From assembly GCA_022494885.1 (NCBI GenBank), contig JAGVSM010001677.1:1-64000 (forward strand): DNA of 64,000 bases, read 5' to 3'. Shown one piece after another: positions 21,415 to 33,600 of the stretch. This DNA comes from Micrasema longulum (taxonomy: Eukaryota; Arthropoda; Insecta; Trichoptera; Brachycentridae). The notes beneath the pieces were generated by a model. That model was not told where the DNA came from. It saw only the letters and a program-made list of their open reading frames with translations, and did not search any database. The position numbers and the translations under genes are program-made. Positions within the stretch are counted from its first letter, which is position 1; each line of letters starts with the position of its first letter.

Positions 21415-21840
21415 TATATAAGCTCCTGATGTCATTGCGACCTGTGAAAGTCTATTATGACGGATCCCCGTGAATAGGTCTCGCCCTCCAAGCCCAGATC
21501 TTTAAGGAGTTTGGCTACTGTGTGAAAGGCGAGACTTCTCATTTTGCTAAATCTCCTCTTCCAAACCCAAATCCGTAAAGTATCGGGCTATTAGGTAGGG
21601 GGCGATCTCCTTAACATCCTAAGGTTTAACCTACGATCCCGCGAGGATGAGGCTTATTTTATGACGTAAAGCATCATATTCACATAGAATGTGTATAGGT
21701 GTTTCCTCATCTGCACTGCAGAACCTACACCTAGAAGTTTCAGAAAGATACATACTAGTAAGATGTTTGTTGAAACTGCAGGGCCCTGTAAGGGCTCTAG
21801 TGATTATCCTCACTACAACCCTTACAGGAAATTCAGTGTT
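21415..21840 (-). pseudogene. LINE with RNase-H-side C-terminus (R1/I-like)
   Basis: The 60-codon frame at 21813-21631 reads IITRALTGPCSFNKHLTSMY, then a zinc-knuckle-like CRFCSADEETPIHILCEYDA. This is the conserved C-terminal CxxC...H...C motif of LINE ORF2 proteins of the R1/Loa/I group. Related sequence continues in broken frames to about 21450. Confidence 0.75.
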
Positions 21841-21854
21841 TTTTTTTTTACGTA

Positions 21855-22215
21855 TTTGTGTATTTCTTAATAGACTACCAAACTAAGCAAATTTAAAATA
21901 AAAAAAAATATGTATCAGCGCTATGATTTTTTAAAGTTTTGCGATTTTTAAATTACTCTGCCTGTGACGTCTCAAGTTCTCTATGGTGAGTTATCCTGAT
22001 TGGTGTATTGGCTTCCCGGTAACCGTAAATGTATCTTACCACTCTGTCATTGGTTGATTTTGTAGAACTAGTGACGTCGTTCAAAGTAGCTAATTTTTAT
22101 CAAAATCATTTTTATGAATTTTTTCATACTTTTTGTGAAACTTCGCCATACAATTAAATGCTCTGATGTTTGCCACTCGTTAGAAAACATTAATCATATC
22201 TAATTTTCGAACTTC
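21855..22215 (+). repeat. Dispersed repeat family F, copy 2
   Basis: It has the same block order as the copy at 11745: CAGCGCTATGA, CTGCCTGTGACGTC, GATTGGTGTATTGGCTTCCC, GGTAACCGTAAA, TCATTGGTTGATTTTG, CTAGTGACGTCGTTCAAAG and AACTTCGCCATACAATTAAA. The first CRE-like site has lost its last base (TGACGTCT). Confidence 0.88.
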
Positions 22216-22348
22216 CTCATTCTAGACTTTATTTACGAAATTTAAGGAAATTCATTATTTTTTTTATTAAAAATTTTCAGGATTCTAATATATTTTTACT
22301 ATTAATGAAATTCAAGTACTTCGATTCTGAAATAATTGATTCTATATA

Positions 22349-23208
22349 CGAGGGTTGTCTGAAATGTTTCCGTCCTAACAATGAATCAAATCATTTTCGT
22401 TCAAATTTGTTTTTTTATTTTTCTATCCCATATAATGTTCCCATCTCTTCAACCCATCCGAATAGTAGTTAGCGTCTTTCCCTGTAAAATAGTTGTTTAC
22501 GAAGGTGATGGCCTCCTCATTAGATGAGAATCTCTGTCCTCCGAGTGCAACTTTTAGCTTAGGGAACAAAAAAAGTCACTCGGGGCTAGATCTGGTGAGT
22601 AAGAAGGGTGGTCAAGCAGTTCAAGCAACCGCTGAGGTCTGAGAAGGTGCATTGTTTTGGCGAAACAATTTATTTTTCTTTTTCAAACGTGGGCATTTTT
22701 CAGTGATTTCCGTCTTCAACTTATCAATTAATGATGCGTAGTTTGCCTCCGACTTAGTTTTTCTTTTTTTTAGGTAATCGACGAAGATAACTCCATGACT
22801 ATCCCAGAAAACAGTCGCCATCACTTTCCCAGTCGAAGGAACAGTTTTTGCCTTTTTTGGGGCCGATTCCCCCTTCGCAGTCCACTGTTTGGACTGATTT
22901 TTTGTTTCTGGAGCAGCGTGGTGAATCCAAGTTTCATTTTCTTTCAAAAATAAATATTTAATAACAGTTCGATACTTAATTTTTTAAATTTTTACAAAGA
23001 CTCATAAGATTTTTCCCATTTTTACAAATACACATAATTCTATAAAGAAACTCACTCAAACGACTGTCAAAAAATAACTGCGCGTCCAGAACGGCCGAAA
23101 TTTTTATGGGTAGGTACCTTTCAACACATGTGCAAACACATTCCCAATTTTCATTGACAAGTGCTACCATCTTCATGCTGAGGTTGGAAACATTTCGGAC
23201 AACCCTCG
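22349..23208 (-). mobile_element. mariner-family DNA transposon, deleted and inactive
   Basis: The 860-bp element is bounded by TA dinucleotides and inverted termini CGAGGGTTGTCTGAAATGTT and its near complement. The minus strand encodes mariner transposase pieces. The frame 22947-22621 has ENETWIHHAAPETK, then KQWTAKGESAPKKAKTVPS, GKVMATVFWDS and FRQNNAPS. Further down, broken frames give YSPDLAPSDFF and the C-terminal RWEHY. An intact copy would be about 1.3 kb, so most of the N-terminal DNA-binding part is gone. Both of the first two catalytic Asp codons read Asn (GDE to ENE; QDN to QNN). Confidence 0.93.
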
Positions 23209-23689
23209 TAATTAGCTTTCTAAATTTCACTAATAAATTCCAATGCAAGACATTCGGAAATACAAAATTAATACATGAGTATTCTTACCTTGTATTTAAG
23301 TAAATAGGTAAGTATTGAACAAAAAAAAAAACGTTTTTTTATTTCGCGGTGCGGTTCATGCTATTAAAATTATTGCATTTTATAAAAAATACAATACAAT
23401 AATACATAGAAATAGATACAGCTAAAAATACTTGGCAGAGTTGGCAGATTTAGTTTGTGGCATTTTGATATCATCTGTGTCCACCAGACGTAGGTATAAG
23501 AAAATCAGCCACTGGGCAAATAAATTTCCATGGAAACATAATATACCTTAATACCTCAGAGTAATAATGCGACAACCTATAGAGAAGCCCTATCACTTTG
23601 TTTCATAGTACGCAAGCGATGTTGGTTAGCAACAAATCCGCGGTCATTTTGTTTTTTTTGACAACATACGCATAACAGTTCTATCGGAT

Positions 23690-23880
23690 GCTTTTGTTGG
23701 AGGCCAATAGCGGGCGGTACTAGGTTGACCAATCACGCGGCGAGAGAGATAGCGAGCACATTCGCCCGCTCTATCGGTCTCTCTCGCGCCACGTATAAAG
23801 ACGCCCCCCTCCCGCTACCCGGCCGCAGTTCCCCGCCAACGGCGCGGCGGTCAACGTCCAAACAGAATAATTAATAAGTT
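23690..23880 (+). promoter_or_regulatory. Candidate core promoter with GAGA sites, TATA box and initiator
   Basis: A GC-rich island in AT-rich surroundings. GCGAGAGAGATAGCGAGC and, in opposite sense, CTCTATCGGTCTCTCTCGC flank a short spacer. Then GTATAAAG (about 23792) is followed some 30 bp later by CCGCAGTTCC, the spacing of a TATA box and an arthropod initiator. It lies 0.8 kb upstream of the virilizer start codon on the same strand and could drive it, but no transcript evidence is available. Confidence 0.4.
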
Positions 23881-23884
23881 TTCT

Positions 23885-24599
23885 CTATGACACAGTAAAT
23901 AATTTTATAGGCAGTCAATAATATTTTATTAAATTCTATTCTAAATGTGCTTCGGTATGGCGATGACCACCCCCGAAAGCGACAAATGTTAGTCTTTATT
24001 AGGGAGGTAGTACCTTGCATACACATACTGAAGTTCCTGATAAAAATATATTGAAAGGCTCCAAGAAGGGCCGCCAAGTTAACATATGCCACGTTACGTC
24101 GGCAACATAAGTAAAATATCAAATAATTTTTACCTACCAGTCATTAAAGCACTCCACGAAGGAAAATGCCTCCACATTCGCAGGCATTGGAGTCTAAAAT
24201 TTTAAATTGAAACAGATAGGACGGAGTGTAGCAGTGGCCAGACCCATGTATTCATCACGAAGTTTAAATTAAAAATAATTTGAAATCAAAACTTTTTCTA
24301 ACATTATTTCTATATTTTCCATTTGAGATAAGGTATTGGCGTATTAACCATTTAGTTGAATAATCGAAATACATTCTAAAAGTAAATACGAAATTTGGAA
24401 TAGTAAGAATTTTAATAACAAGACTAGTCAAACTTATCTTGTTTCGCTCAAGTACGAACTTATTCAAATTTTTGCATTTGACTTCGACTGGCAACTCCGT
24501 CAATCTCAGGCGTACCAACCGGTGAAGCATATCGAATTTTAATTTGTTAATAAAATCGTAGATTGAATGCAATGGCAGCATGTTTTGTATGCCGCTATC
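23885..24599. other. virilizer 5' flank/5' UTR, no other gene seen
   Basis: AT-rich with moderate complexity and no recognised repeat. The start codon context is GCTATCATGG, favourable for initiation. A CCACGAAGGAAAATGCC block near 24155 and CCACATTCGC near 24172 are the only GC-richer patches. Confidence 0.4.
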
Positions 24600-24656
24600 A
24601 TGGGTGAATCTCCGGATTTGTTGTTCTTTGATACATTTTCACATGAGTCTAGCGAG
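24600..24656 (+). CDS. vir: vir exon 1
   Basis: Nineteen codons from ATGGGTGAA, ending GAG before GTAAAT, phase 0. The peptide LLFFDTFSHESSE is diagnostic of the Virilizer N-terminus, so this short exon and its start are secure although 2.9 kb from exon 2. Confidence 0.93.
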
Positions 24657-27600
24657 GTAAATGTTTAAATATTGTTTAAACAAAAAATAAATTGCACCAC
24701 AATATATTTTTTTATTTTTGGTATTTTTGTGACATCTGTCATTTTTGGCTTTATTATTTAAAATTATTGTATATTTCGATAAATTCGTATAATTACTGTA
24801 TTAATTTAACTTTTAAATATATTTTTTTTAGTGTTTAGTGTATTTGTAGCGTTGAAGACGATTTTATTAGTATTTTTTAGTTCACTGCAATGTCATGTAA
24901 TTAACAAGACAATTTTTGATGTCTGAGTTAGTATTGAATTATGTTAAAAGTTCTGATATGCTGAGCTATTTTTAACAGAATATCCTTGGGAATCTCTCAT
25001 ACTTTATTGTTCTTTTGATATAAATAGTCCCTAGTTTATTTGCAATATGGTTCATCCTCTTGACATATTTGTGCCCACAAGTTAATACAAACAAACAAAC
25101 CATCACGCCGCTTCCCTTAGGAGTAGGCAGAGAGGATAGAACGCCATATCACCCTATATTTGCATACAGACCTCGCTTCCTCTACATTCATACATATTCT
25201 CATGCACGCACGCCGATTATTCCTACTTTTGACATGACCATCTTCAAGTATTTGATGGACTTGATCGTGCCATGTCTTTCTCGGTCTTCCTCGTTTTCTG
25301 CATCCATCAACATTTGCATCGTAGATCCTTTTAGCCGTTCTTCCGCTGTCCATTCGCTCTACATGTCCAAACCAACGCAGCACCCCTTTCTTGATTCTGT
25401 CAATAATGCATATCTCAACCTTACACAGTTCACGGATCTCGAGAAGTTAATACAATGTCCGAAATACACCCATTTTATAAACGCTCAGTACGAAAATCCG
25501 TAGGCAAACTTTTCAAAGGGTGGACTAATCACGTCTACAAAATATAAAACAATGTTTAAGATAGGTATTTAAGTATTATAAGTTCTTGAGTTTTGTATTA
25601 AAAAATGTTGTTATTTTAAATATTTGTTCTTATGTGTTAACAGAGGCTAATAAATGATTAAAGAAGGAATTATTTGTTTGTAAAGTAATAAATTGGTACA
25701 TTGTTTTACATAGAATGATGAATGTATGAAAGATTTTGTATTCGGTCCAACTTGTTAAAGGAAAAAATGGTGTTGTCGAAAGTGGTGTTCCAATTGCATA
25801 ATATCTGGATCATTTTTGTTACATAGAAGGTCTTCTTCTATGTTTAAATCGGTTGATCTGCTATCGGCCAGAGGGCGATTCCTGAGATGCTGAATTCCAA
25901 CTGTTCTTCCATCTTTTTGGTGGTCTTCCAGGCAGACGGCGACCAGCTGGGATTTCATGAGCCATTGCAAAGGGAATTCTGGAGCTGTCCATTCTATCGA
26001 CACGATCTCTCCAGAATCTTCTCCCTGTTCTGTTCCACCATACTATGTCTTGGCTATCGCAAGTCCGTCTAATTTCTTGATTCTGAATTCTGTCCCTTTG
26101 TTGTCGTATATGTATATAGGTATTTGTGAGGATGTCAGAAGTCTGGCAGTTGGTCGGTGTAGAGGAGCCAAACAGCCCGCGACGGTGGCATGCTTCGCGG
26201 CTCGATATCTGCTCAGTACCTATGTGCAGTGCTTATATTGCTACTATTATTTATTTATTGTATATACGGCTTAAGCCAATTACAACAGTTACATGAAGAA
26301 ACATAAATGCAAGAAACTGAACAAAAAGAACATAAAACTATTTAGCAAAGACAAACAAGGGCAAAACAATAATTGTATACAATATATTCAAAAAAACGAA
26401 AGACCTAAAACTTTGAGCTAAACCATGCCAATCCAACTTCATCCCACAATGTTTAGTCGCGAAGAGATCTACGAAAAGCCAGAAGATCTATCCCAAAAAA
26501 ATCCAGCTTTATGATTTTTTGTTATTATTATTACAGTTTTTACTATTTATTGCACATATATTATTATTAATACCAATTACCGTTACTAGAACATAAAATA
26601 AAAATAATATGAACCAATGCCTCGATACGGGGTATGCCCAGTGAGGTGTTTATATAGAAAAGAAAAGATAAATAGTTTTATGTAAAATAAAAAAATCTAA
26701 AAGTGATATTTATTTTGTATGGATATTACTAAATGGAAATAGACCTTAAATCTGCAGTTTAATTAGGCAGTTAATGTATACATGATATTTATATTGAATA
26801 AGTCATCAATCTCTTATTAGGTTAACTATCGGTATATCGGTATAATGATGATTCCTCATCAGACGATGAGGAATCATCATTAGCATATCTGAGCAATGCC
26901 TCCCAAACCCAATTCAAATCACTATGTCTCGCTTTAGAGTGTCGGTTGAAATATTGAAAGAGGAATACCAGTTGTGCGGCGTTTTCATTATCCAGCATAT
27001 TTTTATGTTTAGACTGAACCAAACTTAAGGATGTAAAGTATCTCTCTAGAGCTGCCGTTGCTGCATATTATTCCCCTGCTCTGGGCGAATTCCCATTCCA
27101 GTCTACAAAAATGCGACTATGGGGCCCCGGGGAATCTCAGTAAAGTTGATCACGGAGAAATATCTTGCAAAAACAAAGACACCTAATAAATTACAAATTT
27201 CATTGATATATATTAGCAATAAATATCATGATATATATGAGTGATATATCGTGGGGTTATAGCTACAGCTAGGCAACATCAAAATCAGCGTTTTTGAGTT
27301 AACTACTAAAAACATAAAAACACATCTTTGTATCCTCCATGAATGCCACAAATAGACATCTCATGCATTCAAATTATCATAATATTTCTTGTCTATTTGT
27401 AGCATTTATGGAGGAGTATACAAATATGTGTTTCAGTGGTTAATTTAAAAATCTTGGTTTTGAAGTTACTTCAAACACTGTCCTTACGCTTCAGGTCCAG
27501 GAACAGTAAAATATAGCAGAAACCGAAATGAACCTATTTTTCATTCGTGGGACACATAACAATTTTGAAATAATGTCTACGATTGCAGGAGCTAAATTTG

Positions 27601-30600
27601 GACCTCGTCCAGTTCCCGAAGCCCGTGTATGTATCGGAGGTGCGCATCATCCCCCTGGGGGCCCGAGTTCAGGGGGACTTCCCAGGCGGAGTGAGGCTCG
27701 GAGCCACCAACCCGACCCAGTTCCACATCGACTTCTTCGTCAACGACCTCAGCAAGCCAGGCGCCTCCACCTTCGAGACACTAGGCAGTCTCGACTATTG
27801 CCAGAATGGAAGGATCCACATGGACTGCCAGGTGTCTGGAGACCAACCTCGACCGCGCCAGATTCCTACTGACGGACTCGTTCTAAGAGGTGATATTAAA
27901 TATCCTAAACTTCCTACTACTACTACTGCCATCACGCCATTTCTCCGTGGGGGTAGCCAAAGAGGATGGACCACCACCCACAGTATGATAGTTTTTTTTT
28001 TTTTTAATATTTAATTTCTGATTGGACCATAGTTGATTGTTTGAAGCAAATCTTATTTGACTGGTATACTGGGACACTTAAGTTCCTGAGTGTTTTTATA
28101 GGGACACAATATCTCCTACCATATCCCAAATGAGACATGATTTTGACGGCTATAGCCAGCTTAACTGGAAATGTGTTAATCATGATTAATATGAAGTTTA
28201 TTGTTTGGTAAGAAATACATCTTCCAGATCTTCAAATGGCGCTCGTATGTATATGTGGGTATTAAAGTTCAGAGGATAATTAAATTCTATATAGTGACAC
28301 AAGTATATGTACATATTTTGATCAGATGATCTTTTTTTTAGTTTTAGTTTATGTTTGATTTAGACTCACCGTGTTTCCATCTTTCATAAACTTTTTTTGT
28401 TTGTTCTCAAATGGGATTGATTTAAATTTATTAGAGGATCGATGTAGATTGATAAAGATATTTTTATTTGTCCAGGTTGGTACTCCACAATAACATTGGC
28501 GGTATACGGCAGTATTACCAAGAGTATAGCGGAGCCGGTGGTCAGCGCTGGGGAAATCCCCGCTCCCCCTCCTCCCCCACGCGTCAACAGTCCCTCTGAC
28601 CCGGCGTGGAGCGACCATGGGCCTGCCCCCCTGCCTTATGTGCAGGAAGAGTATGATGCCGCTCCCTCCTATCCTCCTGACTACTATAATCGGGATGTAC
28701 CAAAGGATCCACGGGCTTATCATCTCGTATCCGAGGGAGACCCACACTGGGACAGGAGGGATGATAAAGACAGGCGGGAAATCAGTCGAGATAGAGACAG
28801 TGCGAGACCTGTCAAGGACCGCTTGAGGCACTCCTCTCCCGGCAGGGATGGAGGCCGACCTCGCTCTAGATCTGGGGAACGTACCAGAACCAGAGAGTCT
28901 CCACGCTACTCCCGTTCTCGCAGCCGAGATCGAGACTATCCATCCTCCAGGACCATCGCGAGAGATGAATCCTACAGAAGGGATGATTCTCGTAGTCCTG
29001 GTTATAATAGGGATAGAGAAAAAGATTGGGAACGATCATCTTATAAGAGAGACGATTATCGCCGTCACCGTCCATCGTCCTATGATCGTTCTCGGGGTGG
29101 ATCCTATGAAAAAAGTGGATCTTCTTTCGAAAAGAGGGCCCCTTCCTACGAACGTCGAGCTCCATCGTATGAGAAACGTGCTCCCTCTTATGAGAAGAGG
29201 GGATCTTCTTACGAAAAAAGGTCTCCGTACAAACAGAGAGCTTCTTCTTTCGAGAAAAAAGATCCTCTGTATGAGAAAAGATACGAAAAGAGGGCTCCAT
29301 CATACGAAAGGTTACAAGATCTGGGATACGACGGAAGATCCCGCTCTCCCATCAGAGAAGATCCCAGAAAAAGGCCTAGAACACCGCCCGTTGATATTCC
29401 CAGAAGGCCACATACTCCCGAAGAGTTAACGTCTCTTGATGAAGTTCGATTAAGCCCGGGATCATCTAATTCCGCAGTTTCTGATGAGTGTGCTGCAGAA
29501 TATGGACATAATGGAACAACTTTGAAAAATAAAGATGATCTCCCTCATAAAGCATATAAAACTCACAAACCTGAAAATGATAAACTTCATCAGGGAATAC
29601 ATAAACATAATTATATAGATGCTCAGCATCCAAATGTCCAAAACATCAAAGTTCTAGATGGACAGTCATCTCCCGCTCAGAAGATAGGAACACCGATGGA
29701 TTCTCCTTGCGCTGCGCAGGATGATATGTCTATGGATGTGGAACAATTTGAACCCATTTTATCGGATGAAGATATTTGTGACGATCTGGATGAGCCTTTC
29801 GGAGACCTAGAATATGACGTAGGAGAGTATTGCGGAGTAGATGATATATTGAAATGCTACAATCCTTTCCGAGCAGATTGGCAGCCATATATTGCCAACA
29901 ACAAGTCTGCAGTTTATATTGCTGCAGATTTAGAGAACAAAAAGCATGTGATGAATGCTTCTGTTAGTGAGTTATGTTCTTTGAATACCGATTTTCAAAA
30001 ATTGTTAGAAATCATTGAAGATTATAAAAAGGCTGAAGATAAATTTTTACCCTCAAACTTTGTGCAGCTATCTACTGACGCTAAAGAAGAATGGGTGCGC
30101 TTGTGCGAACAGCTACCTCTTTTAATCAACAATATAACTAATGAAAGTGACATTTTGCTAAGGATATTCAAAGAAGTTGATTGTAAAGATATGTCCCCTA
30201 TTAGTTTTCAAAGTGTTTTAAACTTTATAATGAATTTTTGTCGAGTGGGTTTAAATTACGAACTCGCTCTTTCTCAAAAACAAGCGACATACAAAATCAG
30301 ACATATAAAGTGTGGAATTCGTTTAATCGAAGCGCTGTGTGCTCAGAAATATTCAGATGATGTAGTGATGACGTTACTCAAAAATGATGTCAATGTATTT
30401 AGTCGACTTTTTGAACTTTACTCAAAAAATTATATGGCCCTTAGTATTAAATTAATGATTTTGAAAGCTCTCGATTCTTGTTTGGCATCTGAAAGGCCAG
30501 TAGAACATTTTCTAAATAAAAACTTTTATCAACATTCGGATTCTTCCATTCTTGATAATAAGCAAAAAATTGTAACAGACTCAACGAGCAGTCCAAGTTT

Positions 30601-33600
30601 ACAGAATGGTTACCAATTATTGATTTCTATGTTAAATAATAATCCATTATCTCGAGTGAAATTCGCTATCAACTCATTAATTAACAAGTTAAATATTTAC
30701 GAATTGATGAAAACGCTACGGGAAACTATTTTGAGTCTTAGTAAAAGGTCAGAAAATTACACAGATACTACCCAAGAGATATCAGAAGCTGAAATTGAAC
30801 TTATAATCAATTCTTTAGAAGAAATTGTTAGTATTTACAGAAATGGTTCTTTTGAGTTATCACAACCTCGCAGGTTTCTTCCTGTCTCGGCGCAGTTTGA
30901 AATCAACAAGAGTTCGATGAATAATATCCTACTGGATTTCTTTAAAATTCATAAAGTTCTAGAATCCTGCTTATTTCTTCTGACATGTCCTCTTACTTAT
31001 AATTATCCGGTAATTACAAATCCTATTTATGAAATTTTGTCCAGTTTGATAAACTGCCACGAAGGACTAACATATCTTTTGGAAAACACGAAAGTCAGTG
31101 AAATGCTCTTTAGATGTTTATTGCAGCCATTTACACAACAAAGTGAAGAAGATCAAGCCATTGTTTTACACGATGTCGGAAGTTGCTCAGCCTTACAGCA
31201 ACTTGGCTTAGAAATGGCATACAAACTTCAGGCCATGTATTACGTAAACGCCATCTTTGATATCCAGTCAGGAAACGGCGACAATGAACCGGAAATTGTA
31301 GATAAACTGCATGGCTTGTATTGCCTGGGATATGGGTGTATCGGTAAACTGGCTCTCGCAAGTGTTCTCAGTATGGGCGATAATATTCAATGTCTATTAA
31401 ATGTCTATGAAAAAGATCTACACACCAAACAATCAGAAAAAGACCAAATGAAACCAAACAAACAGAAATCTCCATCAAAGAACTACGCTGTGGATTTGAC
31501 GGTTTCCACGGTGCAATTTTCTTCGGATGTTAATTTCTTGAAAAAGTACGGAAGAAGAATATTGAATATCGCTAAAAAGTATGACATTTTCGAACAAAGC
31601 GTCGCATCTAATTTGCAAGAAGTTCTACCATACCTTAAACCGTTGGAAAAGTCTAATATATTTTCCTACGATAATATAAATGATCTTGTGGAGGTTTTAA
31701 AATCGTCTATCGATCGTGCTACGTCGGCACCTGGTGAATTAATAACTTGCTTGCGAATATTAAGATACTTGGGAATTCCTGAATACGAACATAAAAAAAT
31801 GCTTTTGAATGAAGTACCTCGTCTCGAATACTTCGAATTGAAATATAAATATATTATTCTTCAATTATTCTCTCTCGACGGTGTCACTCACATCATTTCT
31901 ATTCTCGAAAAACTCTGCAATTATTTCGAGCAGCCGAGTTTACACACAGCTACATTTGTCTCCATTCATGGACTACATGTTGCCAGTGTTGTATTACCGT
32001 GCCTAGAATTACTCAACAAAATGCTCACCTGCGCCATTCAGTGCAGGAACACGAAATTCAAGGACCTAACTGCAATTCCTGTAATACTCCAAACATACAA
32101 CTTGATGCACTCGTACAGTACTACCGCTGTGGGATACAAAATGGCGCAGAAAGCGTGCAAGGAAGCTGTTGATACTCTGCTGAGCTATACTCAGCCAATA
32201 GCCGAAGACGCATCCGAAAATGAACTCATTCACAAATCCTTGTGGACTTTGTTATCTAGCGAGATTATCAAATTTGTTTTGATCGCTCCGTACACATTTA
32301 TTCCGGGGTTACTTGTACTTTCTGAAATGTTACCTCTTCCCCTACCCATCCAAACAAAGTTTACACTGAATGATGGCGAATTATCAAACATGGTGAGCAA
32401 CAGAAAGTTGTGGTCTGGGCACTTGCATACTTTGTCTTCTAGCATTACGGAGATGATTCACGTAATTTGCCTGTCTGCCTGCCAGCCTGTCATTCAACTA
32501 CTGCGAAGAGTCTGTATCCAGTTGAGTGATTTAGCTTCTAATACTGCGTTATGCGTGACGCGAGCCATATTGGATCTTCTCATAACACAAGTTCTCGGAG
32601 ATAATGTGACAGTGGTTAATCCCATCGAGCCGGTGAACTTTAATGTTTCCCGTCTTCTCAACTTCTTGGCTTGCCTCGTGAGTCACGCTTCTATTAAATG
32701 CACCATGCTCAATTTGGTACGCCAGAATTCCTCCATCCAGAAATCGGAAGATGGATATTGGACAGTTATACCAATATTGTGCGGGATTTTGACAACACCG
32801 AGCGAGTTGCCATCCCATGTACAATCCCAGGAATGTGTAATAAGTATTTTCAATAGTTTGTGTGATTCTGAAATTACTCTTCTAACTCAAATTGAAACTA
32901 ACTCTATTGTGAAATCGGAAATACACGATGACCCCAGTGAAAACAACAAACTCACAATGACCTCGGAAGTTTATCTTGCAAATGCTTTACCATCTAAAGA
33001 AATTATAACTTCAATTTTGAATGCTACATTTGACTATGTGACCAGTGAACATAGTCTGGTTAATGTAATTACTTCCATAATGAGAACATACTTTCTGTTG
33101 ACGGAGCATGATTACGGTTTCTATTACTTTAAGTTATGTTTGGAAAAAAATAAGCAAGTATTCGTCCAGTTATTGACCAAAATAGTTGCCGGTTTAGGAA
33201 AAGAATCTCAAGAAAGTGTCACCTCATTCCTAGAATTGTTAAAGATATTACAGCACTGTCCTGAAGATTTGGAAGGTGCCGATGGAATTCAATTCTCTCC
33301 GAGAACAAGTGTCCTAACAATTTACGAAGTTGCTGACATAATTGGATGGAATAAAAATGACGCTCACCCAATTATAGTTCTGGAATCGTTCTTGAAGGTA
33401 AGATGTAATTTAATTTTTATTCTTGCTTGTATATATAATACAAAGGGAAAATTTAAACACTAAAACTTCATAAATTAATATTGGAAAGGTTCTGGAAAAG
33501 ATGCTTAAACTTTTTATTTATAAATAACTTTTCCCTAGTAAAGGCTTTGACATTATTTTATATAATACAGTAATGTAAAAAGTTCATCTAAGGAATTGAG

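Noticed and set aside
25060..25503. 147-codon plus-strand frame
   Set aside because: Antisense shadow of the LINE C-terminus on the minus strand.
28349..28831. 160-codon minus-strand frame overlapping vir exon 3
   Set aside because: Shadow of the Pro/Arg-rich coding sequence on the other strand; vir reads through it with clear homology.
28848..29429. 193-codon frame in another phase of vir exon 3
   Set aside because: Produced by the repetitive RS/SYEKRAP codons; the vir frame is continuous and conserved.
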